From Mesorhabditis belari (taxonomy: Eukaryota; Nematoda; Chromadorea; Rhabditida; Rhabditidae), in NCBI GenBank assembly GCA_958450365.1, contig CAUEEP010000728.1, positions 434,001 to 498,000 on the forward strand: a stretch of 64,000 nt of DNA, in the 5' to 3' direction. Below are positions 39,313 to 53,054 of this stretch, piece by piece. The notes under the pieces are model-generated. The model saw only the letters and a list, made by a program, of their open reading frames with translations, made no database searches and was not told the DNA's origin. The position numbers were made by a program, and so were the translations under genes. Within the stretch, counting starts at the first letter, position 1, and every line of letters starts with the position of its first letter.

Positions 39313-40958
39313 AAAATACAATAACGATACTTTTCCTGTAGCAGTCGTTCTTAATCTTTTTTTTCCTAGTATCAACTGTATTTGTCATTCGACTTTTCTT
39401 TACATTGTCAACTTTGTCAAGAGCTAATCTATATAGATGTTTGAGTTGTTGCTGTTGTTGTTCGGTGAAAGCTCTTGTCACCAAAATTCCTTTAGTTCAA
39501 ATTTTTGCTTACTTTAATGCAAATTCTGACTTAAACCAGAACAAAACCGACTTCATAACACCAAAACTTTAGCTTTTTGTTATGAAAAAGTCGAATAGAG
39601 AAAAGTTTTCGAGGTAACAAATTGGCCAAATTATCTCCCCGTCGTTCCACGCCTAAAGATGGAGATTTGTCCCAAAAAAAGAGAAAGAAGATCTAACGGT
39701 GTTTCGTCTCACTTTTCCTTTTCTTTCCCTTTCTTTCCTTACCTTTCTTTCTTTCTTTCTTTCTTCCTTCCTTCCTTCCTTCCTTTCTTTCTTTCTCTTT
39801 TCTAAAAGACACTAATTGGGATTTATCCGTTTTCTCCTTTTCTCTATTTTTTTCGGATTCTCAGAATATCAGCCGGACACTTCTTTATAATTTTCAAACC
39901 CTTATTGTAATGTACCCATTCAGCACTTTTCAGCAGTTTTATTATAGCTTAAAATGCTAGTAGATGTTCTACTTGAGTTTTACGATTGTAAGCCAGGCTA
40001 GGTGGACAGCAATAAGCCAATTTCTAGTCAGAGGGGGGTTGTCTTAAAGGGAATTTTTCCGGGTCAAGTCAGGCACTTGCTTCCGTTCTTGCCTGACCTA
40101 GCTATTCTGCAGGACTGTTGCACAAAAAAGAAAGTTCCTAGAACCAAACATAACTTAGAGCTGACATGGTTTACAGGTCCTGGTTAGAGCTCTCTGCTCC
40201 CAGCTTTAGAGCTCTCTGCCCCAAGCTTTAGAGCTCTCTGCTCCCTTAAAAAATGGTTTTAAAAGTCGGTAAGAGAAAATTAGAATACCTTTTAGATCAA
40301 TTTTCAAAATTTCGTGCACTTTAACAACATGAATCATTGAATTCAATCGATCAATTGAATCAAAACTGAATTGAAAACTCAAAAAATGATTCCATGAACA
40401 ATTGTTCGATTTTTAGCCCTCTATTTCGTCAAATTATTGTTTTTCAAGAGGTTGACATGAATATTTAATATTCTTTTTCTTGGCTTTATTCTTGGTTTAC
40501 TTTCGTTTCCCAGTTCTTTTGACAGGATCAGTATGGGTTTCTTTTGGCCTTTTCTTTTGGCCTTTTCTTTTTTGAGAGGGTGGATCCGATTTCTGAGTTT
40601 TGTGTTCAATTTTTGTCTTTTGTTCTTGAAATTCTTGAAAATCTCATGACAGAGATTGATTTTCTTGATCCTTGATTTTCAGAAAGATGGATTCCTGCTT
40701 TTCTTGATCCTTGAGAGCGAAATTTTCTTTTATTATCATTATCATTTTTCTTATTATTGATTAATTTTGGTGAAAAATTCGAAAAATTAGATGAATTTTC
40801 AGAAAGATGGATTCCTGCTAGATTCATCAACAAAATTTCTTCTGATTTTGCGTTTCTTTATGTAAAATCAACAAAATTGTAAAGAAAAAAAGGAAAAAAA
40901 GGAAAAAAGGAAAAAAGGAAAAAAAAGGAAACAAAAGAAGTTCGCCAAAAGCGAAAAA

Positions 40959-43900
40959 ATGAACGCTGATGTATGTCAAACGGTGCTCATCAAATTGCCC
41001 AAAGAGAGCGCTGTTTATGATTTTTTGGAACAAGTGAGTCGAGGATTGAGATCTCTAGATCAAAAGATTATAAAAGTAGTTTAAAGTTTTGACAACGTGC
41101 ATTTTCTAGGTGCAACTCTTCTACCATCCAATTCACACATACATCTCGGTGTTGATGTGCATTCTCGGCACAGTGGCCAACTTTTGCAATATCGTCGTTT
41201 TAACTAGGTATTGCTTAGCTGATATTGCTGATATTGCTGGTATTGTTGGTATTAAAGTGATCGTAAATACTCAAATGACAGGCGTAGAATGGCGTAGTCA
41301 AACTTTGAACGTCTCATTCTCCTTTATGTTTTGTGCTAAAGTCAAATGTCAAATGTCAAATGGCCAAAAGGCAAATAGCCAAAAGTCAAATGGCCAAATA
41401 TCAAATGGTCAAATGGCCAAATGCCAAATGGCCAAATGTCAAATGGCCAAATAGCCAAATATCAAATGTCAAATGGTCAAATGGCCAAATGTCAAATGTC
41501 AAATGTCAAATCGCGGTGTCAAACGATACAGTATATGTATAAACGATACAAAACACCATCATTTGATAGGGGATTTCATAAGATTATGGGTACACTACTG
41601 AACAATGAAATATGATATTTGAAAAACGATCGTCACTTTCGCGCGTCTGTAACTCCCTTGTCTTTGAGTTTAAACTATTAGTGTTATACATTTTCTGAAA
41701 GCTCTTTTCAAGGGCTACACAATGGTAATATTGATATTTAGAAATACGGTCAAGACAAGGGAGTTACAGACGCGCGAAAGTGACGATCGTTTTTCAAATA
41801 TCATATTTCATTGTCCAGTAGTGTAGCTCTTAAAATCTAGTAATTTTTAATATCAATAGTGTAGCTGAGGAAAGTCTAGGAGGTGAGAAAAAGAAATTCG
41901 ATTACGCGACTATATTAAAGTATTGCGTTCTATTAAAGTATTTACAGTAATCCCAAAAATTTCAGGCGACAAATGCGAACCCCAGTAAACATGATTCTGA
42001 CGGCAATGGCCTGTTGTGACACTGTGGTTCTTTTCTCGAATCTCATCTACACTACACATTATTCTTTTGTGGCTTTTAAGGTAAAGATGGCAAAAAAAAA
42101 CGTTGTCAGCTATCCTTAACAAATAACAGATTTGTTTTCATTCAATTTCATTAAATTCTATGTAATGAAAGAAGTAAATTAGGCAATTAGACAATCTTCG
42201 AGCTCAATGAGCTCAATTCAGTTTTTATCAAAAGCTCATCAAGTTCATCAAGCTCATGTTCACTAGCTTTTTCATAAAAATAGACATAAACAATAAATCC
42301 TTCTCTAGGAATGTCATCCGCGACATTGGAGTTACGGGTGGGCTCTTTTCCTCATCGCTCACGCGCATTTATCTCTCGTTGGCCACTCTTCATCAATCTG
42401 GCTTTCAGGTAAATTCTTTACTTGTTTCTCTGATAAATAGAAATGTTTAATTTGTTGTGTTCTAGTAAGAAAAGTTCTCCAAATGGTAAAGCTTTGTGAA
42501 TGAGAGCTATTTCCCAAAAACTACAACTCAAATTTTCTCGTCTACATTTTCCACTAATCACAAAAAAAAAAGTTGTTGTTACCTGTTGGAAATATATTTG
42601 AAATATTTGAAAATGCACGTTCATCAGCGATTTTTGATCCTCAAAAGTTGGGAATTTTTCAAATAGAGAAAATTGGGTGATGTTAACCGTGGTTAAAAGG
42701 GATTTAAAAGAGAAATTTTTAGTGATGTTGGCCGCGATTCGATATCAGACATTGAGATGTCGAGGCAGTCAAAGTGGAAGACCGGTAAGGAGGGGGAAAT
42801 TAAAGAAATTGAATAATTAGTAGAGGAAAATCTTCTTGTTTACAATTTGTAGCGATTTCTCGGTGTTGCTTTACAAAGCTAGTTGCTGGGTTGGTTCATT
42901 TACCCAACAGGCACGCGCCCTCGAGAGGCTTTGAGTCATTTGGTGACTCTAAGATTGAAAAAGTGCTTGTATTTATGAATAGATCTTTCCTAAAATAGAA
43001 TAGAAAATGAAATGAAAATGAAATGAAAATGAAATGAAAATGAAATGAAAATGAAATGAAAATGAAATGAAAATGAAATGAAAATGAAATGAAAATGAAA
43101 TGAAAATGAAATGAAAATGAAATGAAAATGAAATGAAAATGGAATTCCTTTTAGGTTGGTCTGAAGCACGCGTACATCGCGATCGCTGTCGTGATTTGCT
43201 CGGTTGTGGCGGTGAACTCGATCAATTTTCTCACCTACAAAATCCAGGAAATGCCACTAGATATGGTAACTTCTAAAAGTCAAAAAGAAATGTTATTTTA
43301 AATTTTATATATTTTTAAAGCTAGCAAACATTTTTAAAACATTTCAGACGTGCAATGTCACCGATCCGGCGATCATCAACGAGGTCGGCTACTTGCCATT
43401 GATCGCCGATTTAGCGCTCGACAATAATTGCTTGGTGAGAGGGTTTTTGAAGGCAAAATTCAAATATTAGGTTGTTCAGTTATAAATGCGCGTTTTTATG
43501 ATAACAACTCTTTATTTTAAAACCAACAGCTTAACACGAAAAGTTGTAATAAATAAGAAATCTTGAACAGCATATAGAGAATAGGGTTTGATGAAATTGT
43601 ATGCTGAAATTGTATAGCCCTATGGTATGCTGTTCAAGAGCAGGCGTGCATTCATAACTGGACAACCTAATACAATATTTAATGCAAGATTTCAGTGAGA
43701 TTTTATCAATCACATTTTCAGATTTTCCGATTGTCTTTCTGGATCAGTGGGACGGTGTTCAAAGTAATCCCGTGTACTCTCTTGTCGCTTCTCGTTTGGC
43801 TTCTATTGCGAATTTTGAAAGAGGTGAAAAAGCAAGAAATTTGCATACACATGAAATCAAAATTTAAATTCGAATTTTTCATCACACCAAGAGCACGCCA

Positions 43901-46900
43901 AGAGCAAAAGAAAACCAAGAAAAAGTATACATTTATCTCGTGACAATAATTGCTTGCTGAGCGGGTTTTTGAAGATAAATTCAAATACAAAAAAAAAACC
44001 AAGAAAAAGATTACGTTTATCTCTTGATCTTTTAAATGACTAATATTGGGTTGGTGAATTGAAAACTGCGGGACTTTGAACTAAAATTTATTCAACATGA
44101 AACCATAAATTCATTCCAAATAATTTCCATTATTATTGAAGACTTCTGCCCATTTTACAGGCAATTTGATTCCTCTTTCGTAGTAGGATTTTGGTTTCGA
44201 ATCGAAAAACTTCCAAAGCCAATTTTTGGCTGCCTCTTCCGAATCGAAGTGTTCTCCCGCAAGCTCATTACTCATGATCCGGAATAAATAGTAATCAAAA
44301 GGGGCGAGGTCCGGACTGTATGGGGAATGCGCCAAAAGTTCCCAAACAAGGCTGTTTATTTTAGAGCGAGTCAGTTTTGCTGAATTGAATCGAAAACTGC
44401 GGGGCTTTGAACTAAAATTTATTCAACATAAAACGATCAATTCATTCCAAATAATTTCCATTATTATTGAAGACTTCTGCCCATTTTACAGGCAATTTGC
44501 GGATTCCTCTTTCGTAGTAGGATTTTGGTTTGTGTGTGAGACTTAAACATGGAGGACTGGAGATGTCCCAGTTTGGGCACTTTCTCCAAAAGAAACCCAT
44601 TTTGGTGTTAATAGAAAAGTTGTAGAGAATCAAAAATTAGGCTTATAGCTAAATTTCCAAAAAGATACACTTAGTAGTTTCGCTTAAAATGCAAGTTTTG
44701 TGAAAATTCGTAAATTTCGCATTTCTTGAAAACCAGTTTTTGAATCGTTCTGAAAATTTGGATATAAGCTTGATTTTTGATTCTCTACAACTTTTCCATT
44801 GACACCAAAATGGGTTTCTTTTGAAGAAAGTGCTCAAACTGTCACATACGCCAATAGCCGGCAGTTTTCAATTCACCAACCCAATAAATGACTAATAGAA
44901 TCTCTTCTAAAGTACTGATCTTATAAATCTAATAAAGTCTTAAAGTATTTTATGTTTAAGTTTATATTCTACGGCAAATTTCATCAATAAACCAAAATTT
45001 CTCAGGTGAAAGAGAATCGTCATCGTCTTCTGCGCGGTTCTCGTCACAATGTCGCTCCACAAGTTAAAGCGACAAATGGAGAATTAGCGAAACTGCAAAG
45101 GAATGGAAGTCAAAAGTTTGTGGAAAAAAAAAGAATAAAAAACGAAACATTTCAAACATTCAAACATTCAAACTTTTCAGAGGCAATGGTCCAAACAATA
45201 ACAATCCGGCTCGTGGCGGTGGAGGACACGGCGGAGAGAGAACCGATCGAACCACACAAATGCTCTTGGCTATTGTGATTGTGTTTTTGGTGACCGAATT
45301 GCCACAGGTGTGAAATGGGTTTTTGCAATATTTTCAAATCAATTTTACTTCAGGGTATAATGGCGATGTTATCGGGTATTTTCTCGGATGAATTCCGTCG
45401 ACATATCTACAACGGTATCGGGGATTTCCTCGATTTGTTTTCACTGTTTGAGGCGTGCACATCGTTCATCATTTACTGCACGATGAGCGGACAATTCAGG
45501 AATGTAAGTGGCATTGGAAAGAAGAAAAACTTGAAAACTTTCACCTTTTTTACTTGTCTTGATCTGGGTTTGCAGAGCCAGATCAAGACAAGTCAAGTTT
45601 AAACGTTGAAAGTATCATTCCAGGAATTCCGTCGTGTCTTTATTCCGGAGAGATTCTATTGCGCGAAGAGGGGCGACAGTATAAGAAGGCCATCAGATAC
45701 AACAGCTTACACACGAATGTCATTATTTCCGCCGAGTCGTTGCGATGGGATGAGCGGGTTAGTTTGAAGATCAAAACTTGTTGTTAGTTACACTTTACTA
45801 GTTAGAAATCATTGACGAGTAATTTCATTTACATTTAATTGACGAGTAATTTCATTTACATTGCTTTTCCATATTGCTAGACTGTTTAAGCTTTTAGATA
45901 ATGACTGTAAACAGTTGTAAAACAAATTTACAAACTAGAATAGAAACTAGAATAGAAACTAGAATAGAAACTAGAATAGAAACTAGAAAGAAACTAGAAA
46001 GAAACTAGAAACTAGATTACACAGTTTGCCGCACACATTAACCCCACTAAACCCAAAAAGGAAACTCTTTCGCTTTGCCAACTCAAGAAAAAAAACTTCG
46101 CTAACTTTGTGTGATCTCTGAAATAACAGTTGGATTTTGTGTGGCTATCATTTCCAAATCTTCTCTAGATCTTATGCCTCTCCATCACCGGATGAGCGTT
46201 CAATTGCGATCACTGTTGTCGGATCAACGCAACAGGTGAGTGTGTGATAAGGGGAATTTGTATTCACACCATGTTATTCACCAAAATCACACAGATACCA
46301 GAGAGAAGTCAATCGGAGAATCGAGAAACGATTGAGGTAAAAGAAAGAGGAAAGGAAAGGAAATGAGTAGTGGAAAAGTGAGAGAGAAAGTGAGCATTTA
46401 AACCGGATTGGGCTTGGAAAAAGGATCTTTGGAATTGGCTTTACACACCGCCACCATACTTTCAATGGTCTTAAATTTAAGCCAGTTTAATGTAATAAGA
46501 TTTGTGCATGGTACTGTACTTTTGAAAATTTCAAGCCTGATCCGTTTTGGGTTCACTCAAAACCTCGCTCCTAGTTGCTTCAGCTGATTTTTTTTTCACA
46601 CACACACACCCCGACTGACTCATTTAACACTTCTTCAATACATTCATTGTCTTTTTTTTTCTTCTAGTCATCACACTCACATGACGGCTTTTCATTCTCG
46701 GAAAATAAGGAATAAGAGAAAGTGAATATTGTGGATGTTTTTTTCTTGGAAATGAATGAAATGAGAAAGGAGATTGTCCGCTAGTTGCATTCAGCCGATT
46801 AAACCAATTCCCTTGCAATGAGAAAGCAAATGAAAATCGTACTTTTGCACTTTTACAGTTTATGTCCAGGGTTTTGTTTTTTGGATACAAGGCTATAAAG

Positions 46901-47653
46901 ATTTTTTTCTAAAACGTGGTAACTTTCGAAAGCTACCGTAAATTTGACTTTAATCTTGAATATAAACTGTTTAAGTGCAAGAAAGGGTGCAAGATGCAAG
47001 GCTTTTGAATGAGAACGAGAGGAAAGATGCCATGTTGTTGGAGAGTTCGATTTAACGTCTAGTCACACGTTTTCTAGAGCTGTAAATCTTTGTTCTCCAA
47101 TTCTGTCTATAGAACTCTTTCTAACAACTCATTTTCATAGATATTTTGATAGAAGTGTAGTTTGATAGAAGAAAAGCTTGATAGCTAACACAAACTAGTG
47201 TCGGAATGTCTTGAGAGTTTCGAATTAGCTTAGCTTTTGATACTAATCATAATCTAATCATAATCTAATCATAAGCTATTCTTAAAATCAAACTCTCAAA
47301 GCAACATGAAAGAATGTGAATTTTTTTAAAGCAATTTTCATTTACAGATTCGAAGAAACAACTCTCCGGTGAGCCCGCTTGTTCCCCGGAGTCCCACACC
47401 TCAGCCAAAGAGCACACCTCAGCCAATACCCGAAAGTGATTCAAAAGATAATGATTCACAAGAAGAAGATTCACAAGAGAATATCAAAAAAACAAAAACA
47501 TTGGCAATGACAACGAAAAACCCGGAGCCAACTCTGGAGGGAAAATCGCTCGATTCGAAAGGGGAAAGCGGAGAGAATTCCCTTTCTGAATCGCATTCCG
47601 AAGCTCACGAGGCGACACTTCTCCTAAATGGTCATCCTGTATCATATTTGTGA
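40959..47653 (+). CDS. Rhodopsin-type neuropeptide GPCR, DMSR/FMRFamide-receptor-like
   Basis: Fifteen exons join in phase, about 561 residues: 40959-41033, 41110-41207, 41966-42080, 42309-42408, 42723-42784, 43155-43265, 43348-43434, 43722-43823, 45006-45115, 45181-45307, 45354-45503, 45624-45757, 46169-46235, 46295-46336, 47348-47653. TM1 carries LGTVANFCNIVVLTR and TM2 MRTPVNMILTAMACCD. A conserved WALFLIAHAHLSLVGHSSS segment marks TM3, as in nematode DMSR receptors. TM6 has IVIVFLVTELPQ, and EFRRVF follows TM7. A third intracellular loop rich in Gly/Asn and a long Ser/Pro/Glu-rich tail come after TM5 and TM7. Role: neuronal plasma-membrane receptor for RFamide-like peptides, by family inference. 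Introns host a Tc1-like MITE, a mariner MITE and a compound mariner. The 42-nt exon 14 is optional. Confidence 0.8.
41339..41513. repeat. Intronic repeat of aaatggccaaatgtc-type units
   Basis: Irregular 7- and 14-bp units (caaatgg, ccaaatgtc) run for about 175 bp inside receptor intron 2. The Lys/Met/Gln-rich frames over it are not coding. Confidence 0.85.
41593..41823. mobile_element. Tc1-like MITE, 231 bp (copy 1)
   Basis: The left end reads cactactgaacaatgaaata and the right end is the inverse, with about 70-bp terminal repeats and flanking TA. The arms carry cgatcgtcactttcgcgcgt. No transposase frame is present. It sits in receptor intron 2. An equal-length copy lies at 58990-59220. Confidence 0.85.
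43007..43142. repeat. 11-bp minisatellite (gaaatgaaaat)
   Basis: About twelve uninterrupted copies directly upstream of a receptor exon at 43155. Confidence 0.9.
43468..43670. mobile_element. Mariner-type MITE, 203 bp
   Basis: Ends ttaggttgttcagttataaa and, inverted, tcataactggacaacctaa, with TA at both borders. It lies in a receptor intron and has no transposase. Confidence 0.75.
44046..44884 (-). mobile_element. Compound, internally deleted mariner in a receptor intron
   Basis: Ends ttgggttggtgaattgaaaa and the inverse, with TA on both sides. The minus strand carries the C-terminal part of a mariner transposase (SPDLAPFDYYLF, FFDSKPKSYYERGI). The C-terminal segment and one terminal repeat recur at 44389-44540, so this is two deleted copies joined. 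The helix-turn-helix region is missing. Confidence 0.8.
45935..46005. repeat. Tandem aaactagaatag repeat
   Basis: About six copies of a 12-bp unit and shorter variants in a receptor intron. Confidence 0.8.
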
Positions 47654-49388
47654 ATCCGTGCACTAAGCTTGTACTAGACTTGCTTATCGGTCAAAATTAG
47701 TAATAAAAAAAACTCAAAAAGTTAACGTAAGTGTTCGTTGAGTTTTTTTTTCCGGTTTTCTTTTATTGACCAAAAGGCAAGCTTAATGTAACCGAAAATT
47801 GAAGATTTTGTAAAATTTTTGCAAAATATTCTCACCTCAAAATCCAATAGAAATTTTAAGCTCAATTTTTCGCTTACAAGCCTAATTGGTGCAGCTAATT
47901 GATTTTCCACTAAACGTTTTTTCCCACATTTGCTCGAAATAAGAAAAAAAAAGAATGGGTCTCTACTTCTTTTGAATCACCAAAAATTTCACGTTTACAA
48001 GGCGACAGGCGGGTTTTTGGGAGAAAAATGTTGAGGGAAAAAGCCGCTCGTAACCTCTTTCTTTAGGTTTTCCTTTTACTGCGTGTGGTTTCTTTTGTGC
48101 CTTCATGAACCGTCGTCAATATTTCCCTTCTTATTCTTATCTTTTCACATCAATTATGTCTAGGGACCGCCGCCTTCGTTACCGATTTTTGACCAAAAGT
48201 CTCGATGTCTGGATCTTATTTTTAAGTTAGAACTGTATTTTAGTTAAATAAGATGCGCTCTAAAACTTGGTTATTTTTGTTTTTTCGAATTCGAATTTTA
48301 AATGCCTTAAGAACCGAAAAACTAGTATTTTCATCGAATGATTCAGAATTTTCGCGTAACGGTTTCTACGACGATTTTTAAGACATCAAATCGATTGCTA
48401 TAATCATGTAGGCGAATGTTTCTAGATCATTTACCTTCAAAGGGAATGTAAAAATATCGAGTTTGAACGAAGTTATGCACTTTTTTGTGAGCCGACTCCG
48501 TAACTTTCAGCCGCCGGAAATCCCCACTTTGCGTACCTTTCCTGTCGCACGTAAGAAAAAATGACGACTGGCACACTTGGAGGCTTCTTTACAAAAAAAT
48601 TTATAACTCGGCTCAACGTTAGTATTTTTGCAAACTTTTTGTAGATATTTCATCTGTAAACATTTGGCTTTCTTTTGACATATAAATGAACTCAATAGGT
48701 AACCCCCTCCCTTCTTTAGACGCTTTTTGGCTTTTCCGCTATTGTGAGGCAGTGTACGGGGGACGTTTTTCAATCCCAATAAAACTTTTTTTACTTATAG
48801 GGGCAGTTTTGGTCAAAAATTTCGAATTTCATAGTTTGTCGAAAAACCGACGATTTTCGGCCTGAAATGGGCTTTTTAAAAATGGGGTCGCGGTCCCTAC
48901 TTACATCTATTTCATTTTAATATAATATTGCCGGACGAAAAGCGGGTATCCACTATTAAACCTTTGATTGAAGTTGTATTTACCACATGAAATTAATGGT
49001 GCTAAATAAATTTTACTTTTAATTTTATTTCATTTGCAAACAACAACAACAATATACCAAGTAAAAAGTGTAAAAGCCCGTAAAAATGAGCACTCAAATG
49101 ACAATTACCTGAAATAAATTTTGTACCCGTTTAGGAGGAATGTATGTGTAAAAACAACAACTAGACAATAATAATAACACAATGATCTCAGAACAACAAT
49201 CGTACTGTTAAAACATAATTATAGTTATATGATAAAGGACCTGCATAGGATGAGAATAAATTTTGAGAATGAATACAATGAACCCTCCGACGTGGTTGCT
49301 AAAAAAAAATTATATAGACATTTCCTATTTGAATGTCCTATCTAGCTCTGCTAATAAGCGTACCACTCAAATTTAAAACAACAAACCT
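47654..49388. other. Convergent intergenic region between receptor and SET genes
   Basis: A poly(A) signal-like aataaa follows the receptor stop at 47702-47707. The rest is AT-rich DNA plus the element at 48162-48901. No gene is seen. Confidence 0.6.
48162..48901. mobile_element. Possible DNA transposon remnant with short terminal repeats
   Basis: Starts tagggaccgccgcc and ends with the inverse ggggtcgcggtcccta. Internally both sides carry ttttgaccaaaa-like blocks. An open frame of about 90 codons on the minus strand (48507-48779) is rich in Lys and Cys but resembles no transposase I know. Confidence 0.4.
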
Positions 49389-51526
49389 TTAAGACGGAGA
49401 GGTTGAACGCGAAGACTGTTGACTTTGAACAATTTGCTGTTGACGTCGTGCACCCACACGTGTTCCCATAAATCCCGGTTGAAAGCCCGTACTGTATATT
49501 CGGCTAAAAACACCAGTGTTATTTACTTCTTTAAATTAACATCTTGACTGAATTTAATACTTTATTAAATGCGAGATTTTACTTATCAAGATATCTAAAA
49601 TTGCTGGAAACCTATCAGCTAGAAATAAATATAAATAAATAAATAGATACCCCTCGTATTGCTTCCTTTTAGTCATCTTCTCCACCACCTTTTGCTCGTA
49701 CGCTTTGCGCAATTTATACAACTCGGAATTTTGCAAGATCTTTTCGCTTTTCAACAATGTCTTCTGGTGCACATCTTTGCGCACGTCCACCATCAATTTC
49801 TTGAGTCTCTTGCTATACTCGAAGAGAATCTCTTCCAGCTTCAGTTTTTCGCTGGATGTTGGGGCGATGCAGTTGGGCGAGTTGCATAGGCACACTTTTG
49901 CCAATCGCTGTTTCACGTAGTCGGTTCCATAGTGGAGCGTGATCGAGTAGCCAACAGGAATCGGCTAAAGAAAAAGGATTTAATTAAAATTTTTACAGAC
50001 AATACATTTAGGATTAAAAACGGCAATAGCTACATAAAATCTACTACCTACTCTCTAGTTATCTAGGTTTTAATTTAATTTTGCATTAAAAATACCTCTG
50101 TGGCCACCACCACAAGCACAGAGTCTTCAATCCTTCTCGAGTTTCTTAAGATTCGAACCGGTGTCGTATTTGGAAGGCAAGAGTGCGCCATGAAACGTGC
50201 CACATTTCCTTTCTTTGATGGATCAATGTATAAAGTCGTATTTGGCTGAGGCGCCAAGACCTTGCGATCCGCGAACATTCCCTTTTCTTCATCGGCAGCC
50301 GCATACAACAGATATGAATACTCAGCGGTGGGGTCACCTTCGCTTTGGGCACGGCTTCTGAATTGCTCTTGGCTGATCACTTCTCCAAGAAATGGCATGA
50401 TGACTTGTCGGGGAGGAATCGGCTCAGCGGCAACCACTTCGAAACCCATTTCAACACTCTTTTTTGCCACTTCTACTCGAAATCTCGTTCGGGATAGAGA
50501 GAATTGATTTGAGCAATAGCCTTTGCACGCACATTCCTTTCCACAGACGAAAATGATTGAGTTGTCCCATTCTACATTTTCGAATAACACCCCTGCCTGA
50601 TCTTCCGACAGACGTGGGTTGCTTTCGGCCCAACAAGCGCATTTCTTGTTCCCCACACAGCAACACCCCGAAGTCACCGAAGTCATTTTGCAATTGCAAG
50701 CAATTTTGTCTTGACCATCCAATGGAATTTCATCCCTTTGGAAAGTTTTAATATTCTTCTTGATATAGACGAGTTTTGAAAGATGCTTAATCTCGTGTTC
50801 CTTTTCTTCTTCGGTGAGATTCAAATCAACGTAAATGTTGAGTAGCTCAGGTCCCGCATCCTTTGCCAACATGATCCTTTTTGAAGAAACGGGTGGTCGT
50901 TCAAGCACAAAAGTTCGCTGCAGCCTCTTCGTTTTCCCCTCTTCAATTGGTGTATCACTCATGAGATCCCGAATGACTTGTTTCTCAGCCAAAATCGGAA
51001 TCATCCACTTTTCTTCTGTGTCTTGATTTATCAAATTTGATACAACCTCCCTCACTTCCAGATAGGCCAGATCAACAAAAGCGACGTTGGAGCAAGCTCT
51101 GTGATGTGCCTCTTTGTGTTCCGGTGCGAAAGACGGTGGCTTATATTCAACGGTTTGAGCGGCTGGTAAAAGCAGTTTCTCGAAGGACTCAGGAATTGGT
51201 TCATCAAACTCAGAATTCTCCGTCTCTTCGTCGGCAGGGCAACACGGCTTTCGAAAATCGGTTCGACATGGCACGTAATGTTCTGGCTCTTCTGTGATGT
51301 CATTGTGGGGTTTAGTCGCGGTTTCGATATCGCTGTTCAATACTTCAGATGATGATGCGTCCGAGGCGTCACCTTCCTTCCGTTCTTCAACGATTGGTGC
51401 CGTAGTACGCGCCATCTTCTTTGTTGTCCCTTTGAGCCGCTTCTTTCGTCGTTTCACGAGTTGATGGCGCTTCGGAGTGTCCGATTCATCCGATGATAAC
51501 GTGATGATCTCCGGGTTGGTCGCCAT
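49389..51526 (-). CDS. SET-domain protein with pre-SET and post-SET motifs, H3K9-type
   Basis: Three exons (50096-51526, 49651-49964, 49389-49503) give about 619 residues. The start is the ATG at 51526. The N-terminal ~270 residues are charged and contain an acidic patch after a hydrophobic IITL. The pre-SET cysteine cluster spans about 277-338 (CNCKM, CCCVGNKKCACW, CGKECACKGYC). The SET domain follows, with GNVARFMAHSCLPN where most relatives have RF-[IM]-NHSC, and SITLHYGTDYV where the usual motif ends in DYG. A post-SET CLCNSPNC lies at about 502-509. Predicted role: histone lysine methyltransferase of the SUV39/MET-2/SET-25-like group, nuclear. Altered catalytic motifs make activity uncertain. 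The C-terminal 110 residues are coiled-coil-like, with a Gln/Ser/Arg end. Confidence 0.8.
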
Positions 51527-51577
51527 CTTCAAAAATATTCAACATTAAAAAAATAGCAGAAACCGGAAAAGAAACAT

Positions 51578-51843
51578 ACCGTAAATACTGTAATAGTACC
51601 TCACCCCCATAATGACGGTGCGGAGTGTTGCGTAGTATAGCTTTGAACAAATTTTTCTCGACACTGGTTTATGCTACAATGCGCGCTTAGGTATCAAAAA
51701 ATAGCCCTGAATTTCAGCTATTTTTTGATACCAAAGACGCATTGTAGCATAAACCAGTGTCGAGAAAAACTCGTTCAAAGCTAGACTACGCAACACTCCG
51801 CACCGTCATTATGGGGGTGGGGTACTATTACAGTATTTACGGT
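51578..51843. mobile_element. MITE family A copy, symmetrical
   Basis: Both terminal repeats are intact (accgtaaatactgtaata and its inverse). The two halves are nearly complete mirror images, so this copy is essentially a palindrome. It lies in the shared upstream region between the SET gene and the ferredoxin gene. Confidence 0.85.
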
Positions 51844-52911
<1,068 letters not shown>

Positions 52912-53040
52912 GATCATGTCATTTTATTTGCTTACTTTTTGTTTTAGTGCTAGATTTTGAAGATTCATTTACGAGTTTATTGTTGCTGTTTGTGTTTTCT
53001 GTGATATTTTATGGTTACTCGTTTAATATCAATTGTAAAT

Positions 53041-53046
53041 ATTTAG
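53041..53046 (+). promoter_or_regulatory. Candidate trans-splice acceptor of the CCCH gene
   Basis: atttag lies eight bases before the ATG at 53055 and about 135 bp after the ferredoxin stop, the spacing of nematode operon genes. Confidence 0.45.
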
Positions 53047-53054
53047 ACAGAAGA

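Larger units (their letters stand above)
14000..40958. other. Gene-poor 27-kb interval upstream of the receptor gene
   Basis: No multi-exon gene could be supported on either strand. Open frames are short, low in complexity or sit in repeats. Supported contents are listed separately: MITEs, foldbacks, tandem repeats, mariner debris, a SAXO-like relic and homopolymer tracts. Long AT-rich stretches (for example 19100-20580, 23520-24700, 29700-31100, 39400-40900) hold nothing I recognise. Part of it may be regulatory DNA for the receptor gene. Confidence 0.5.
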
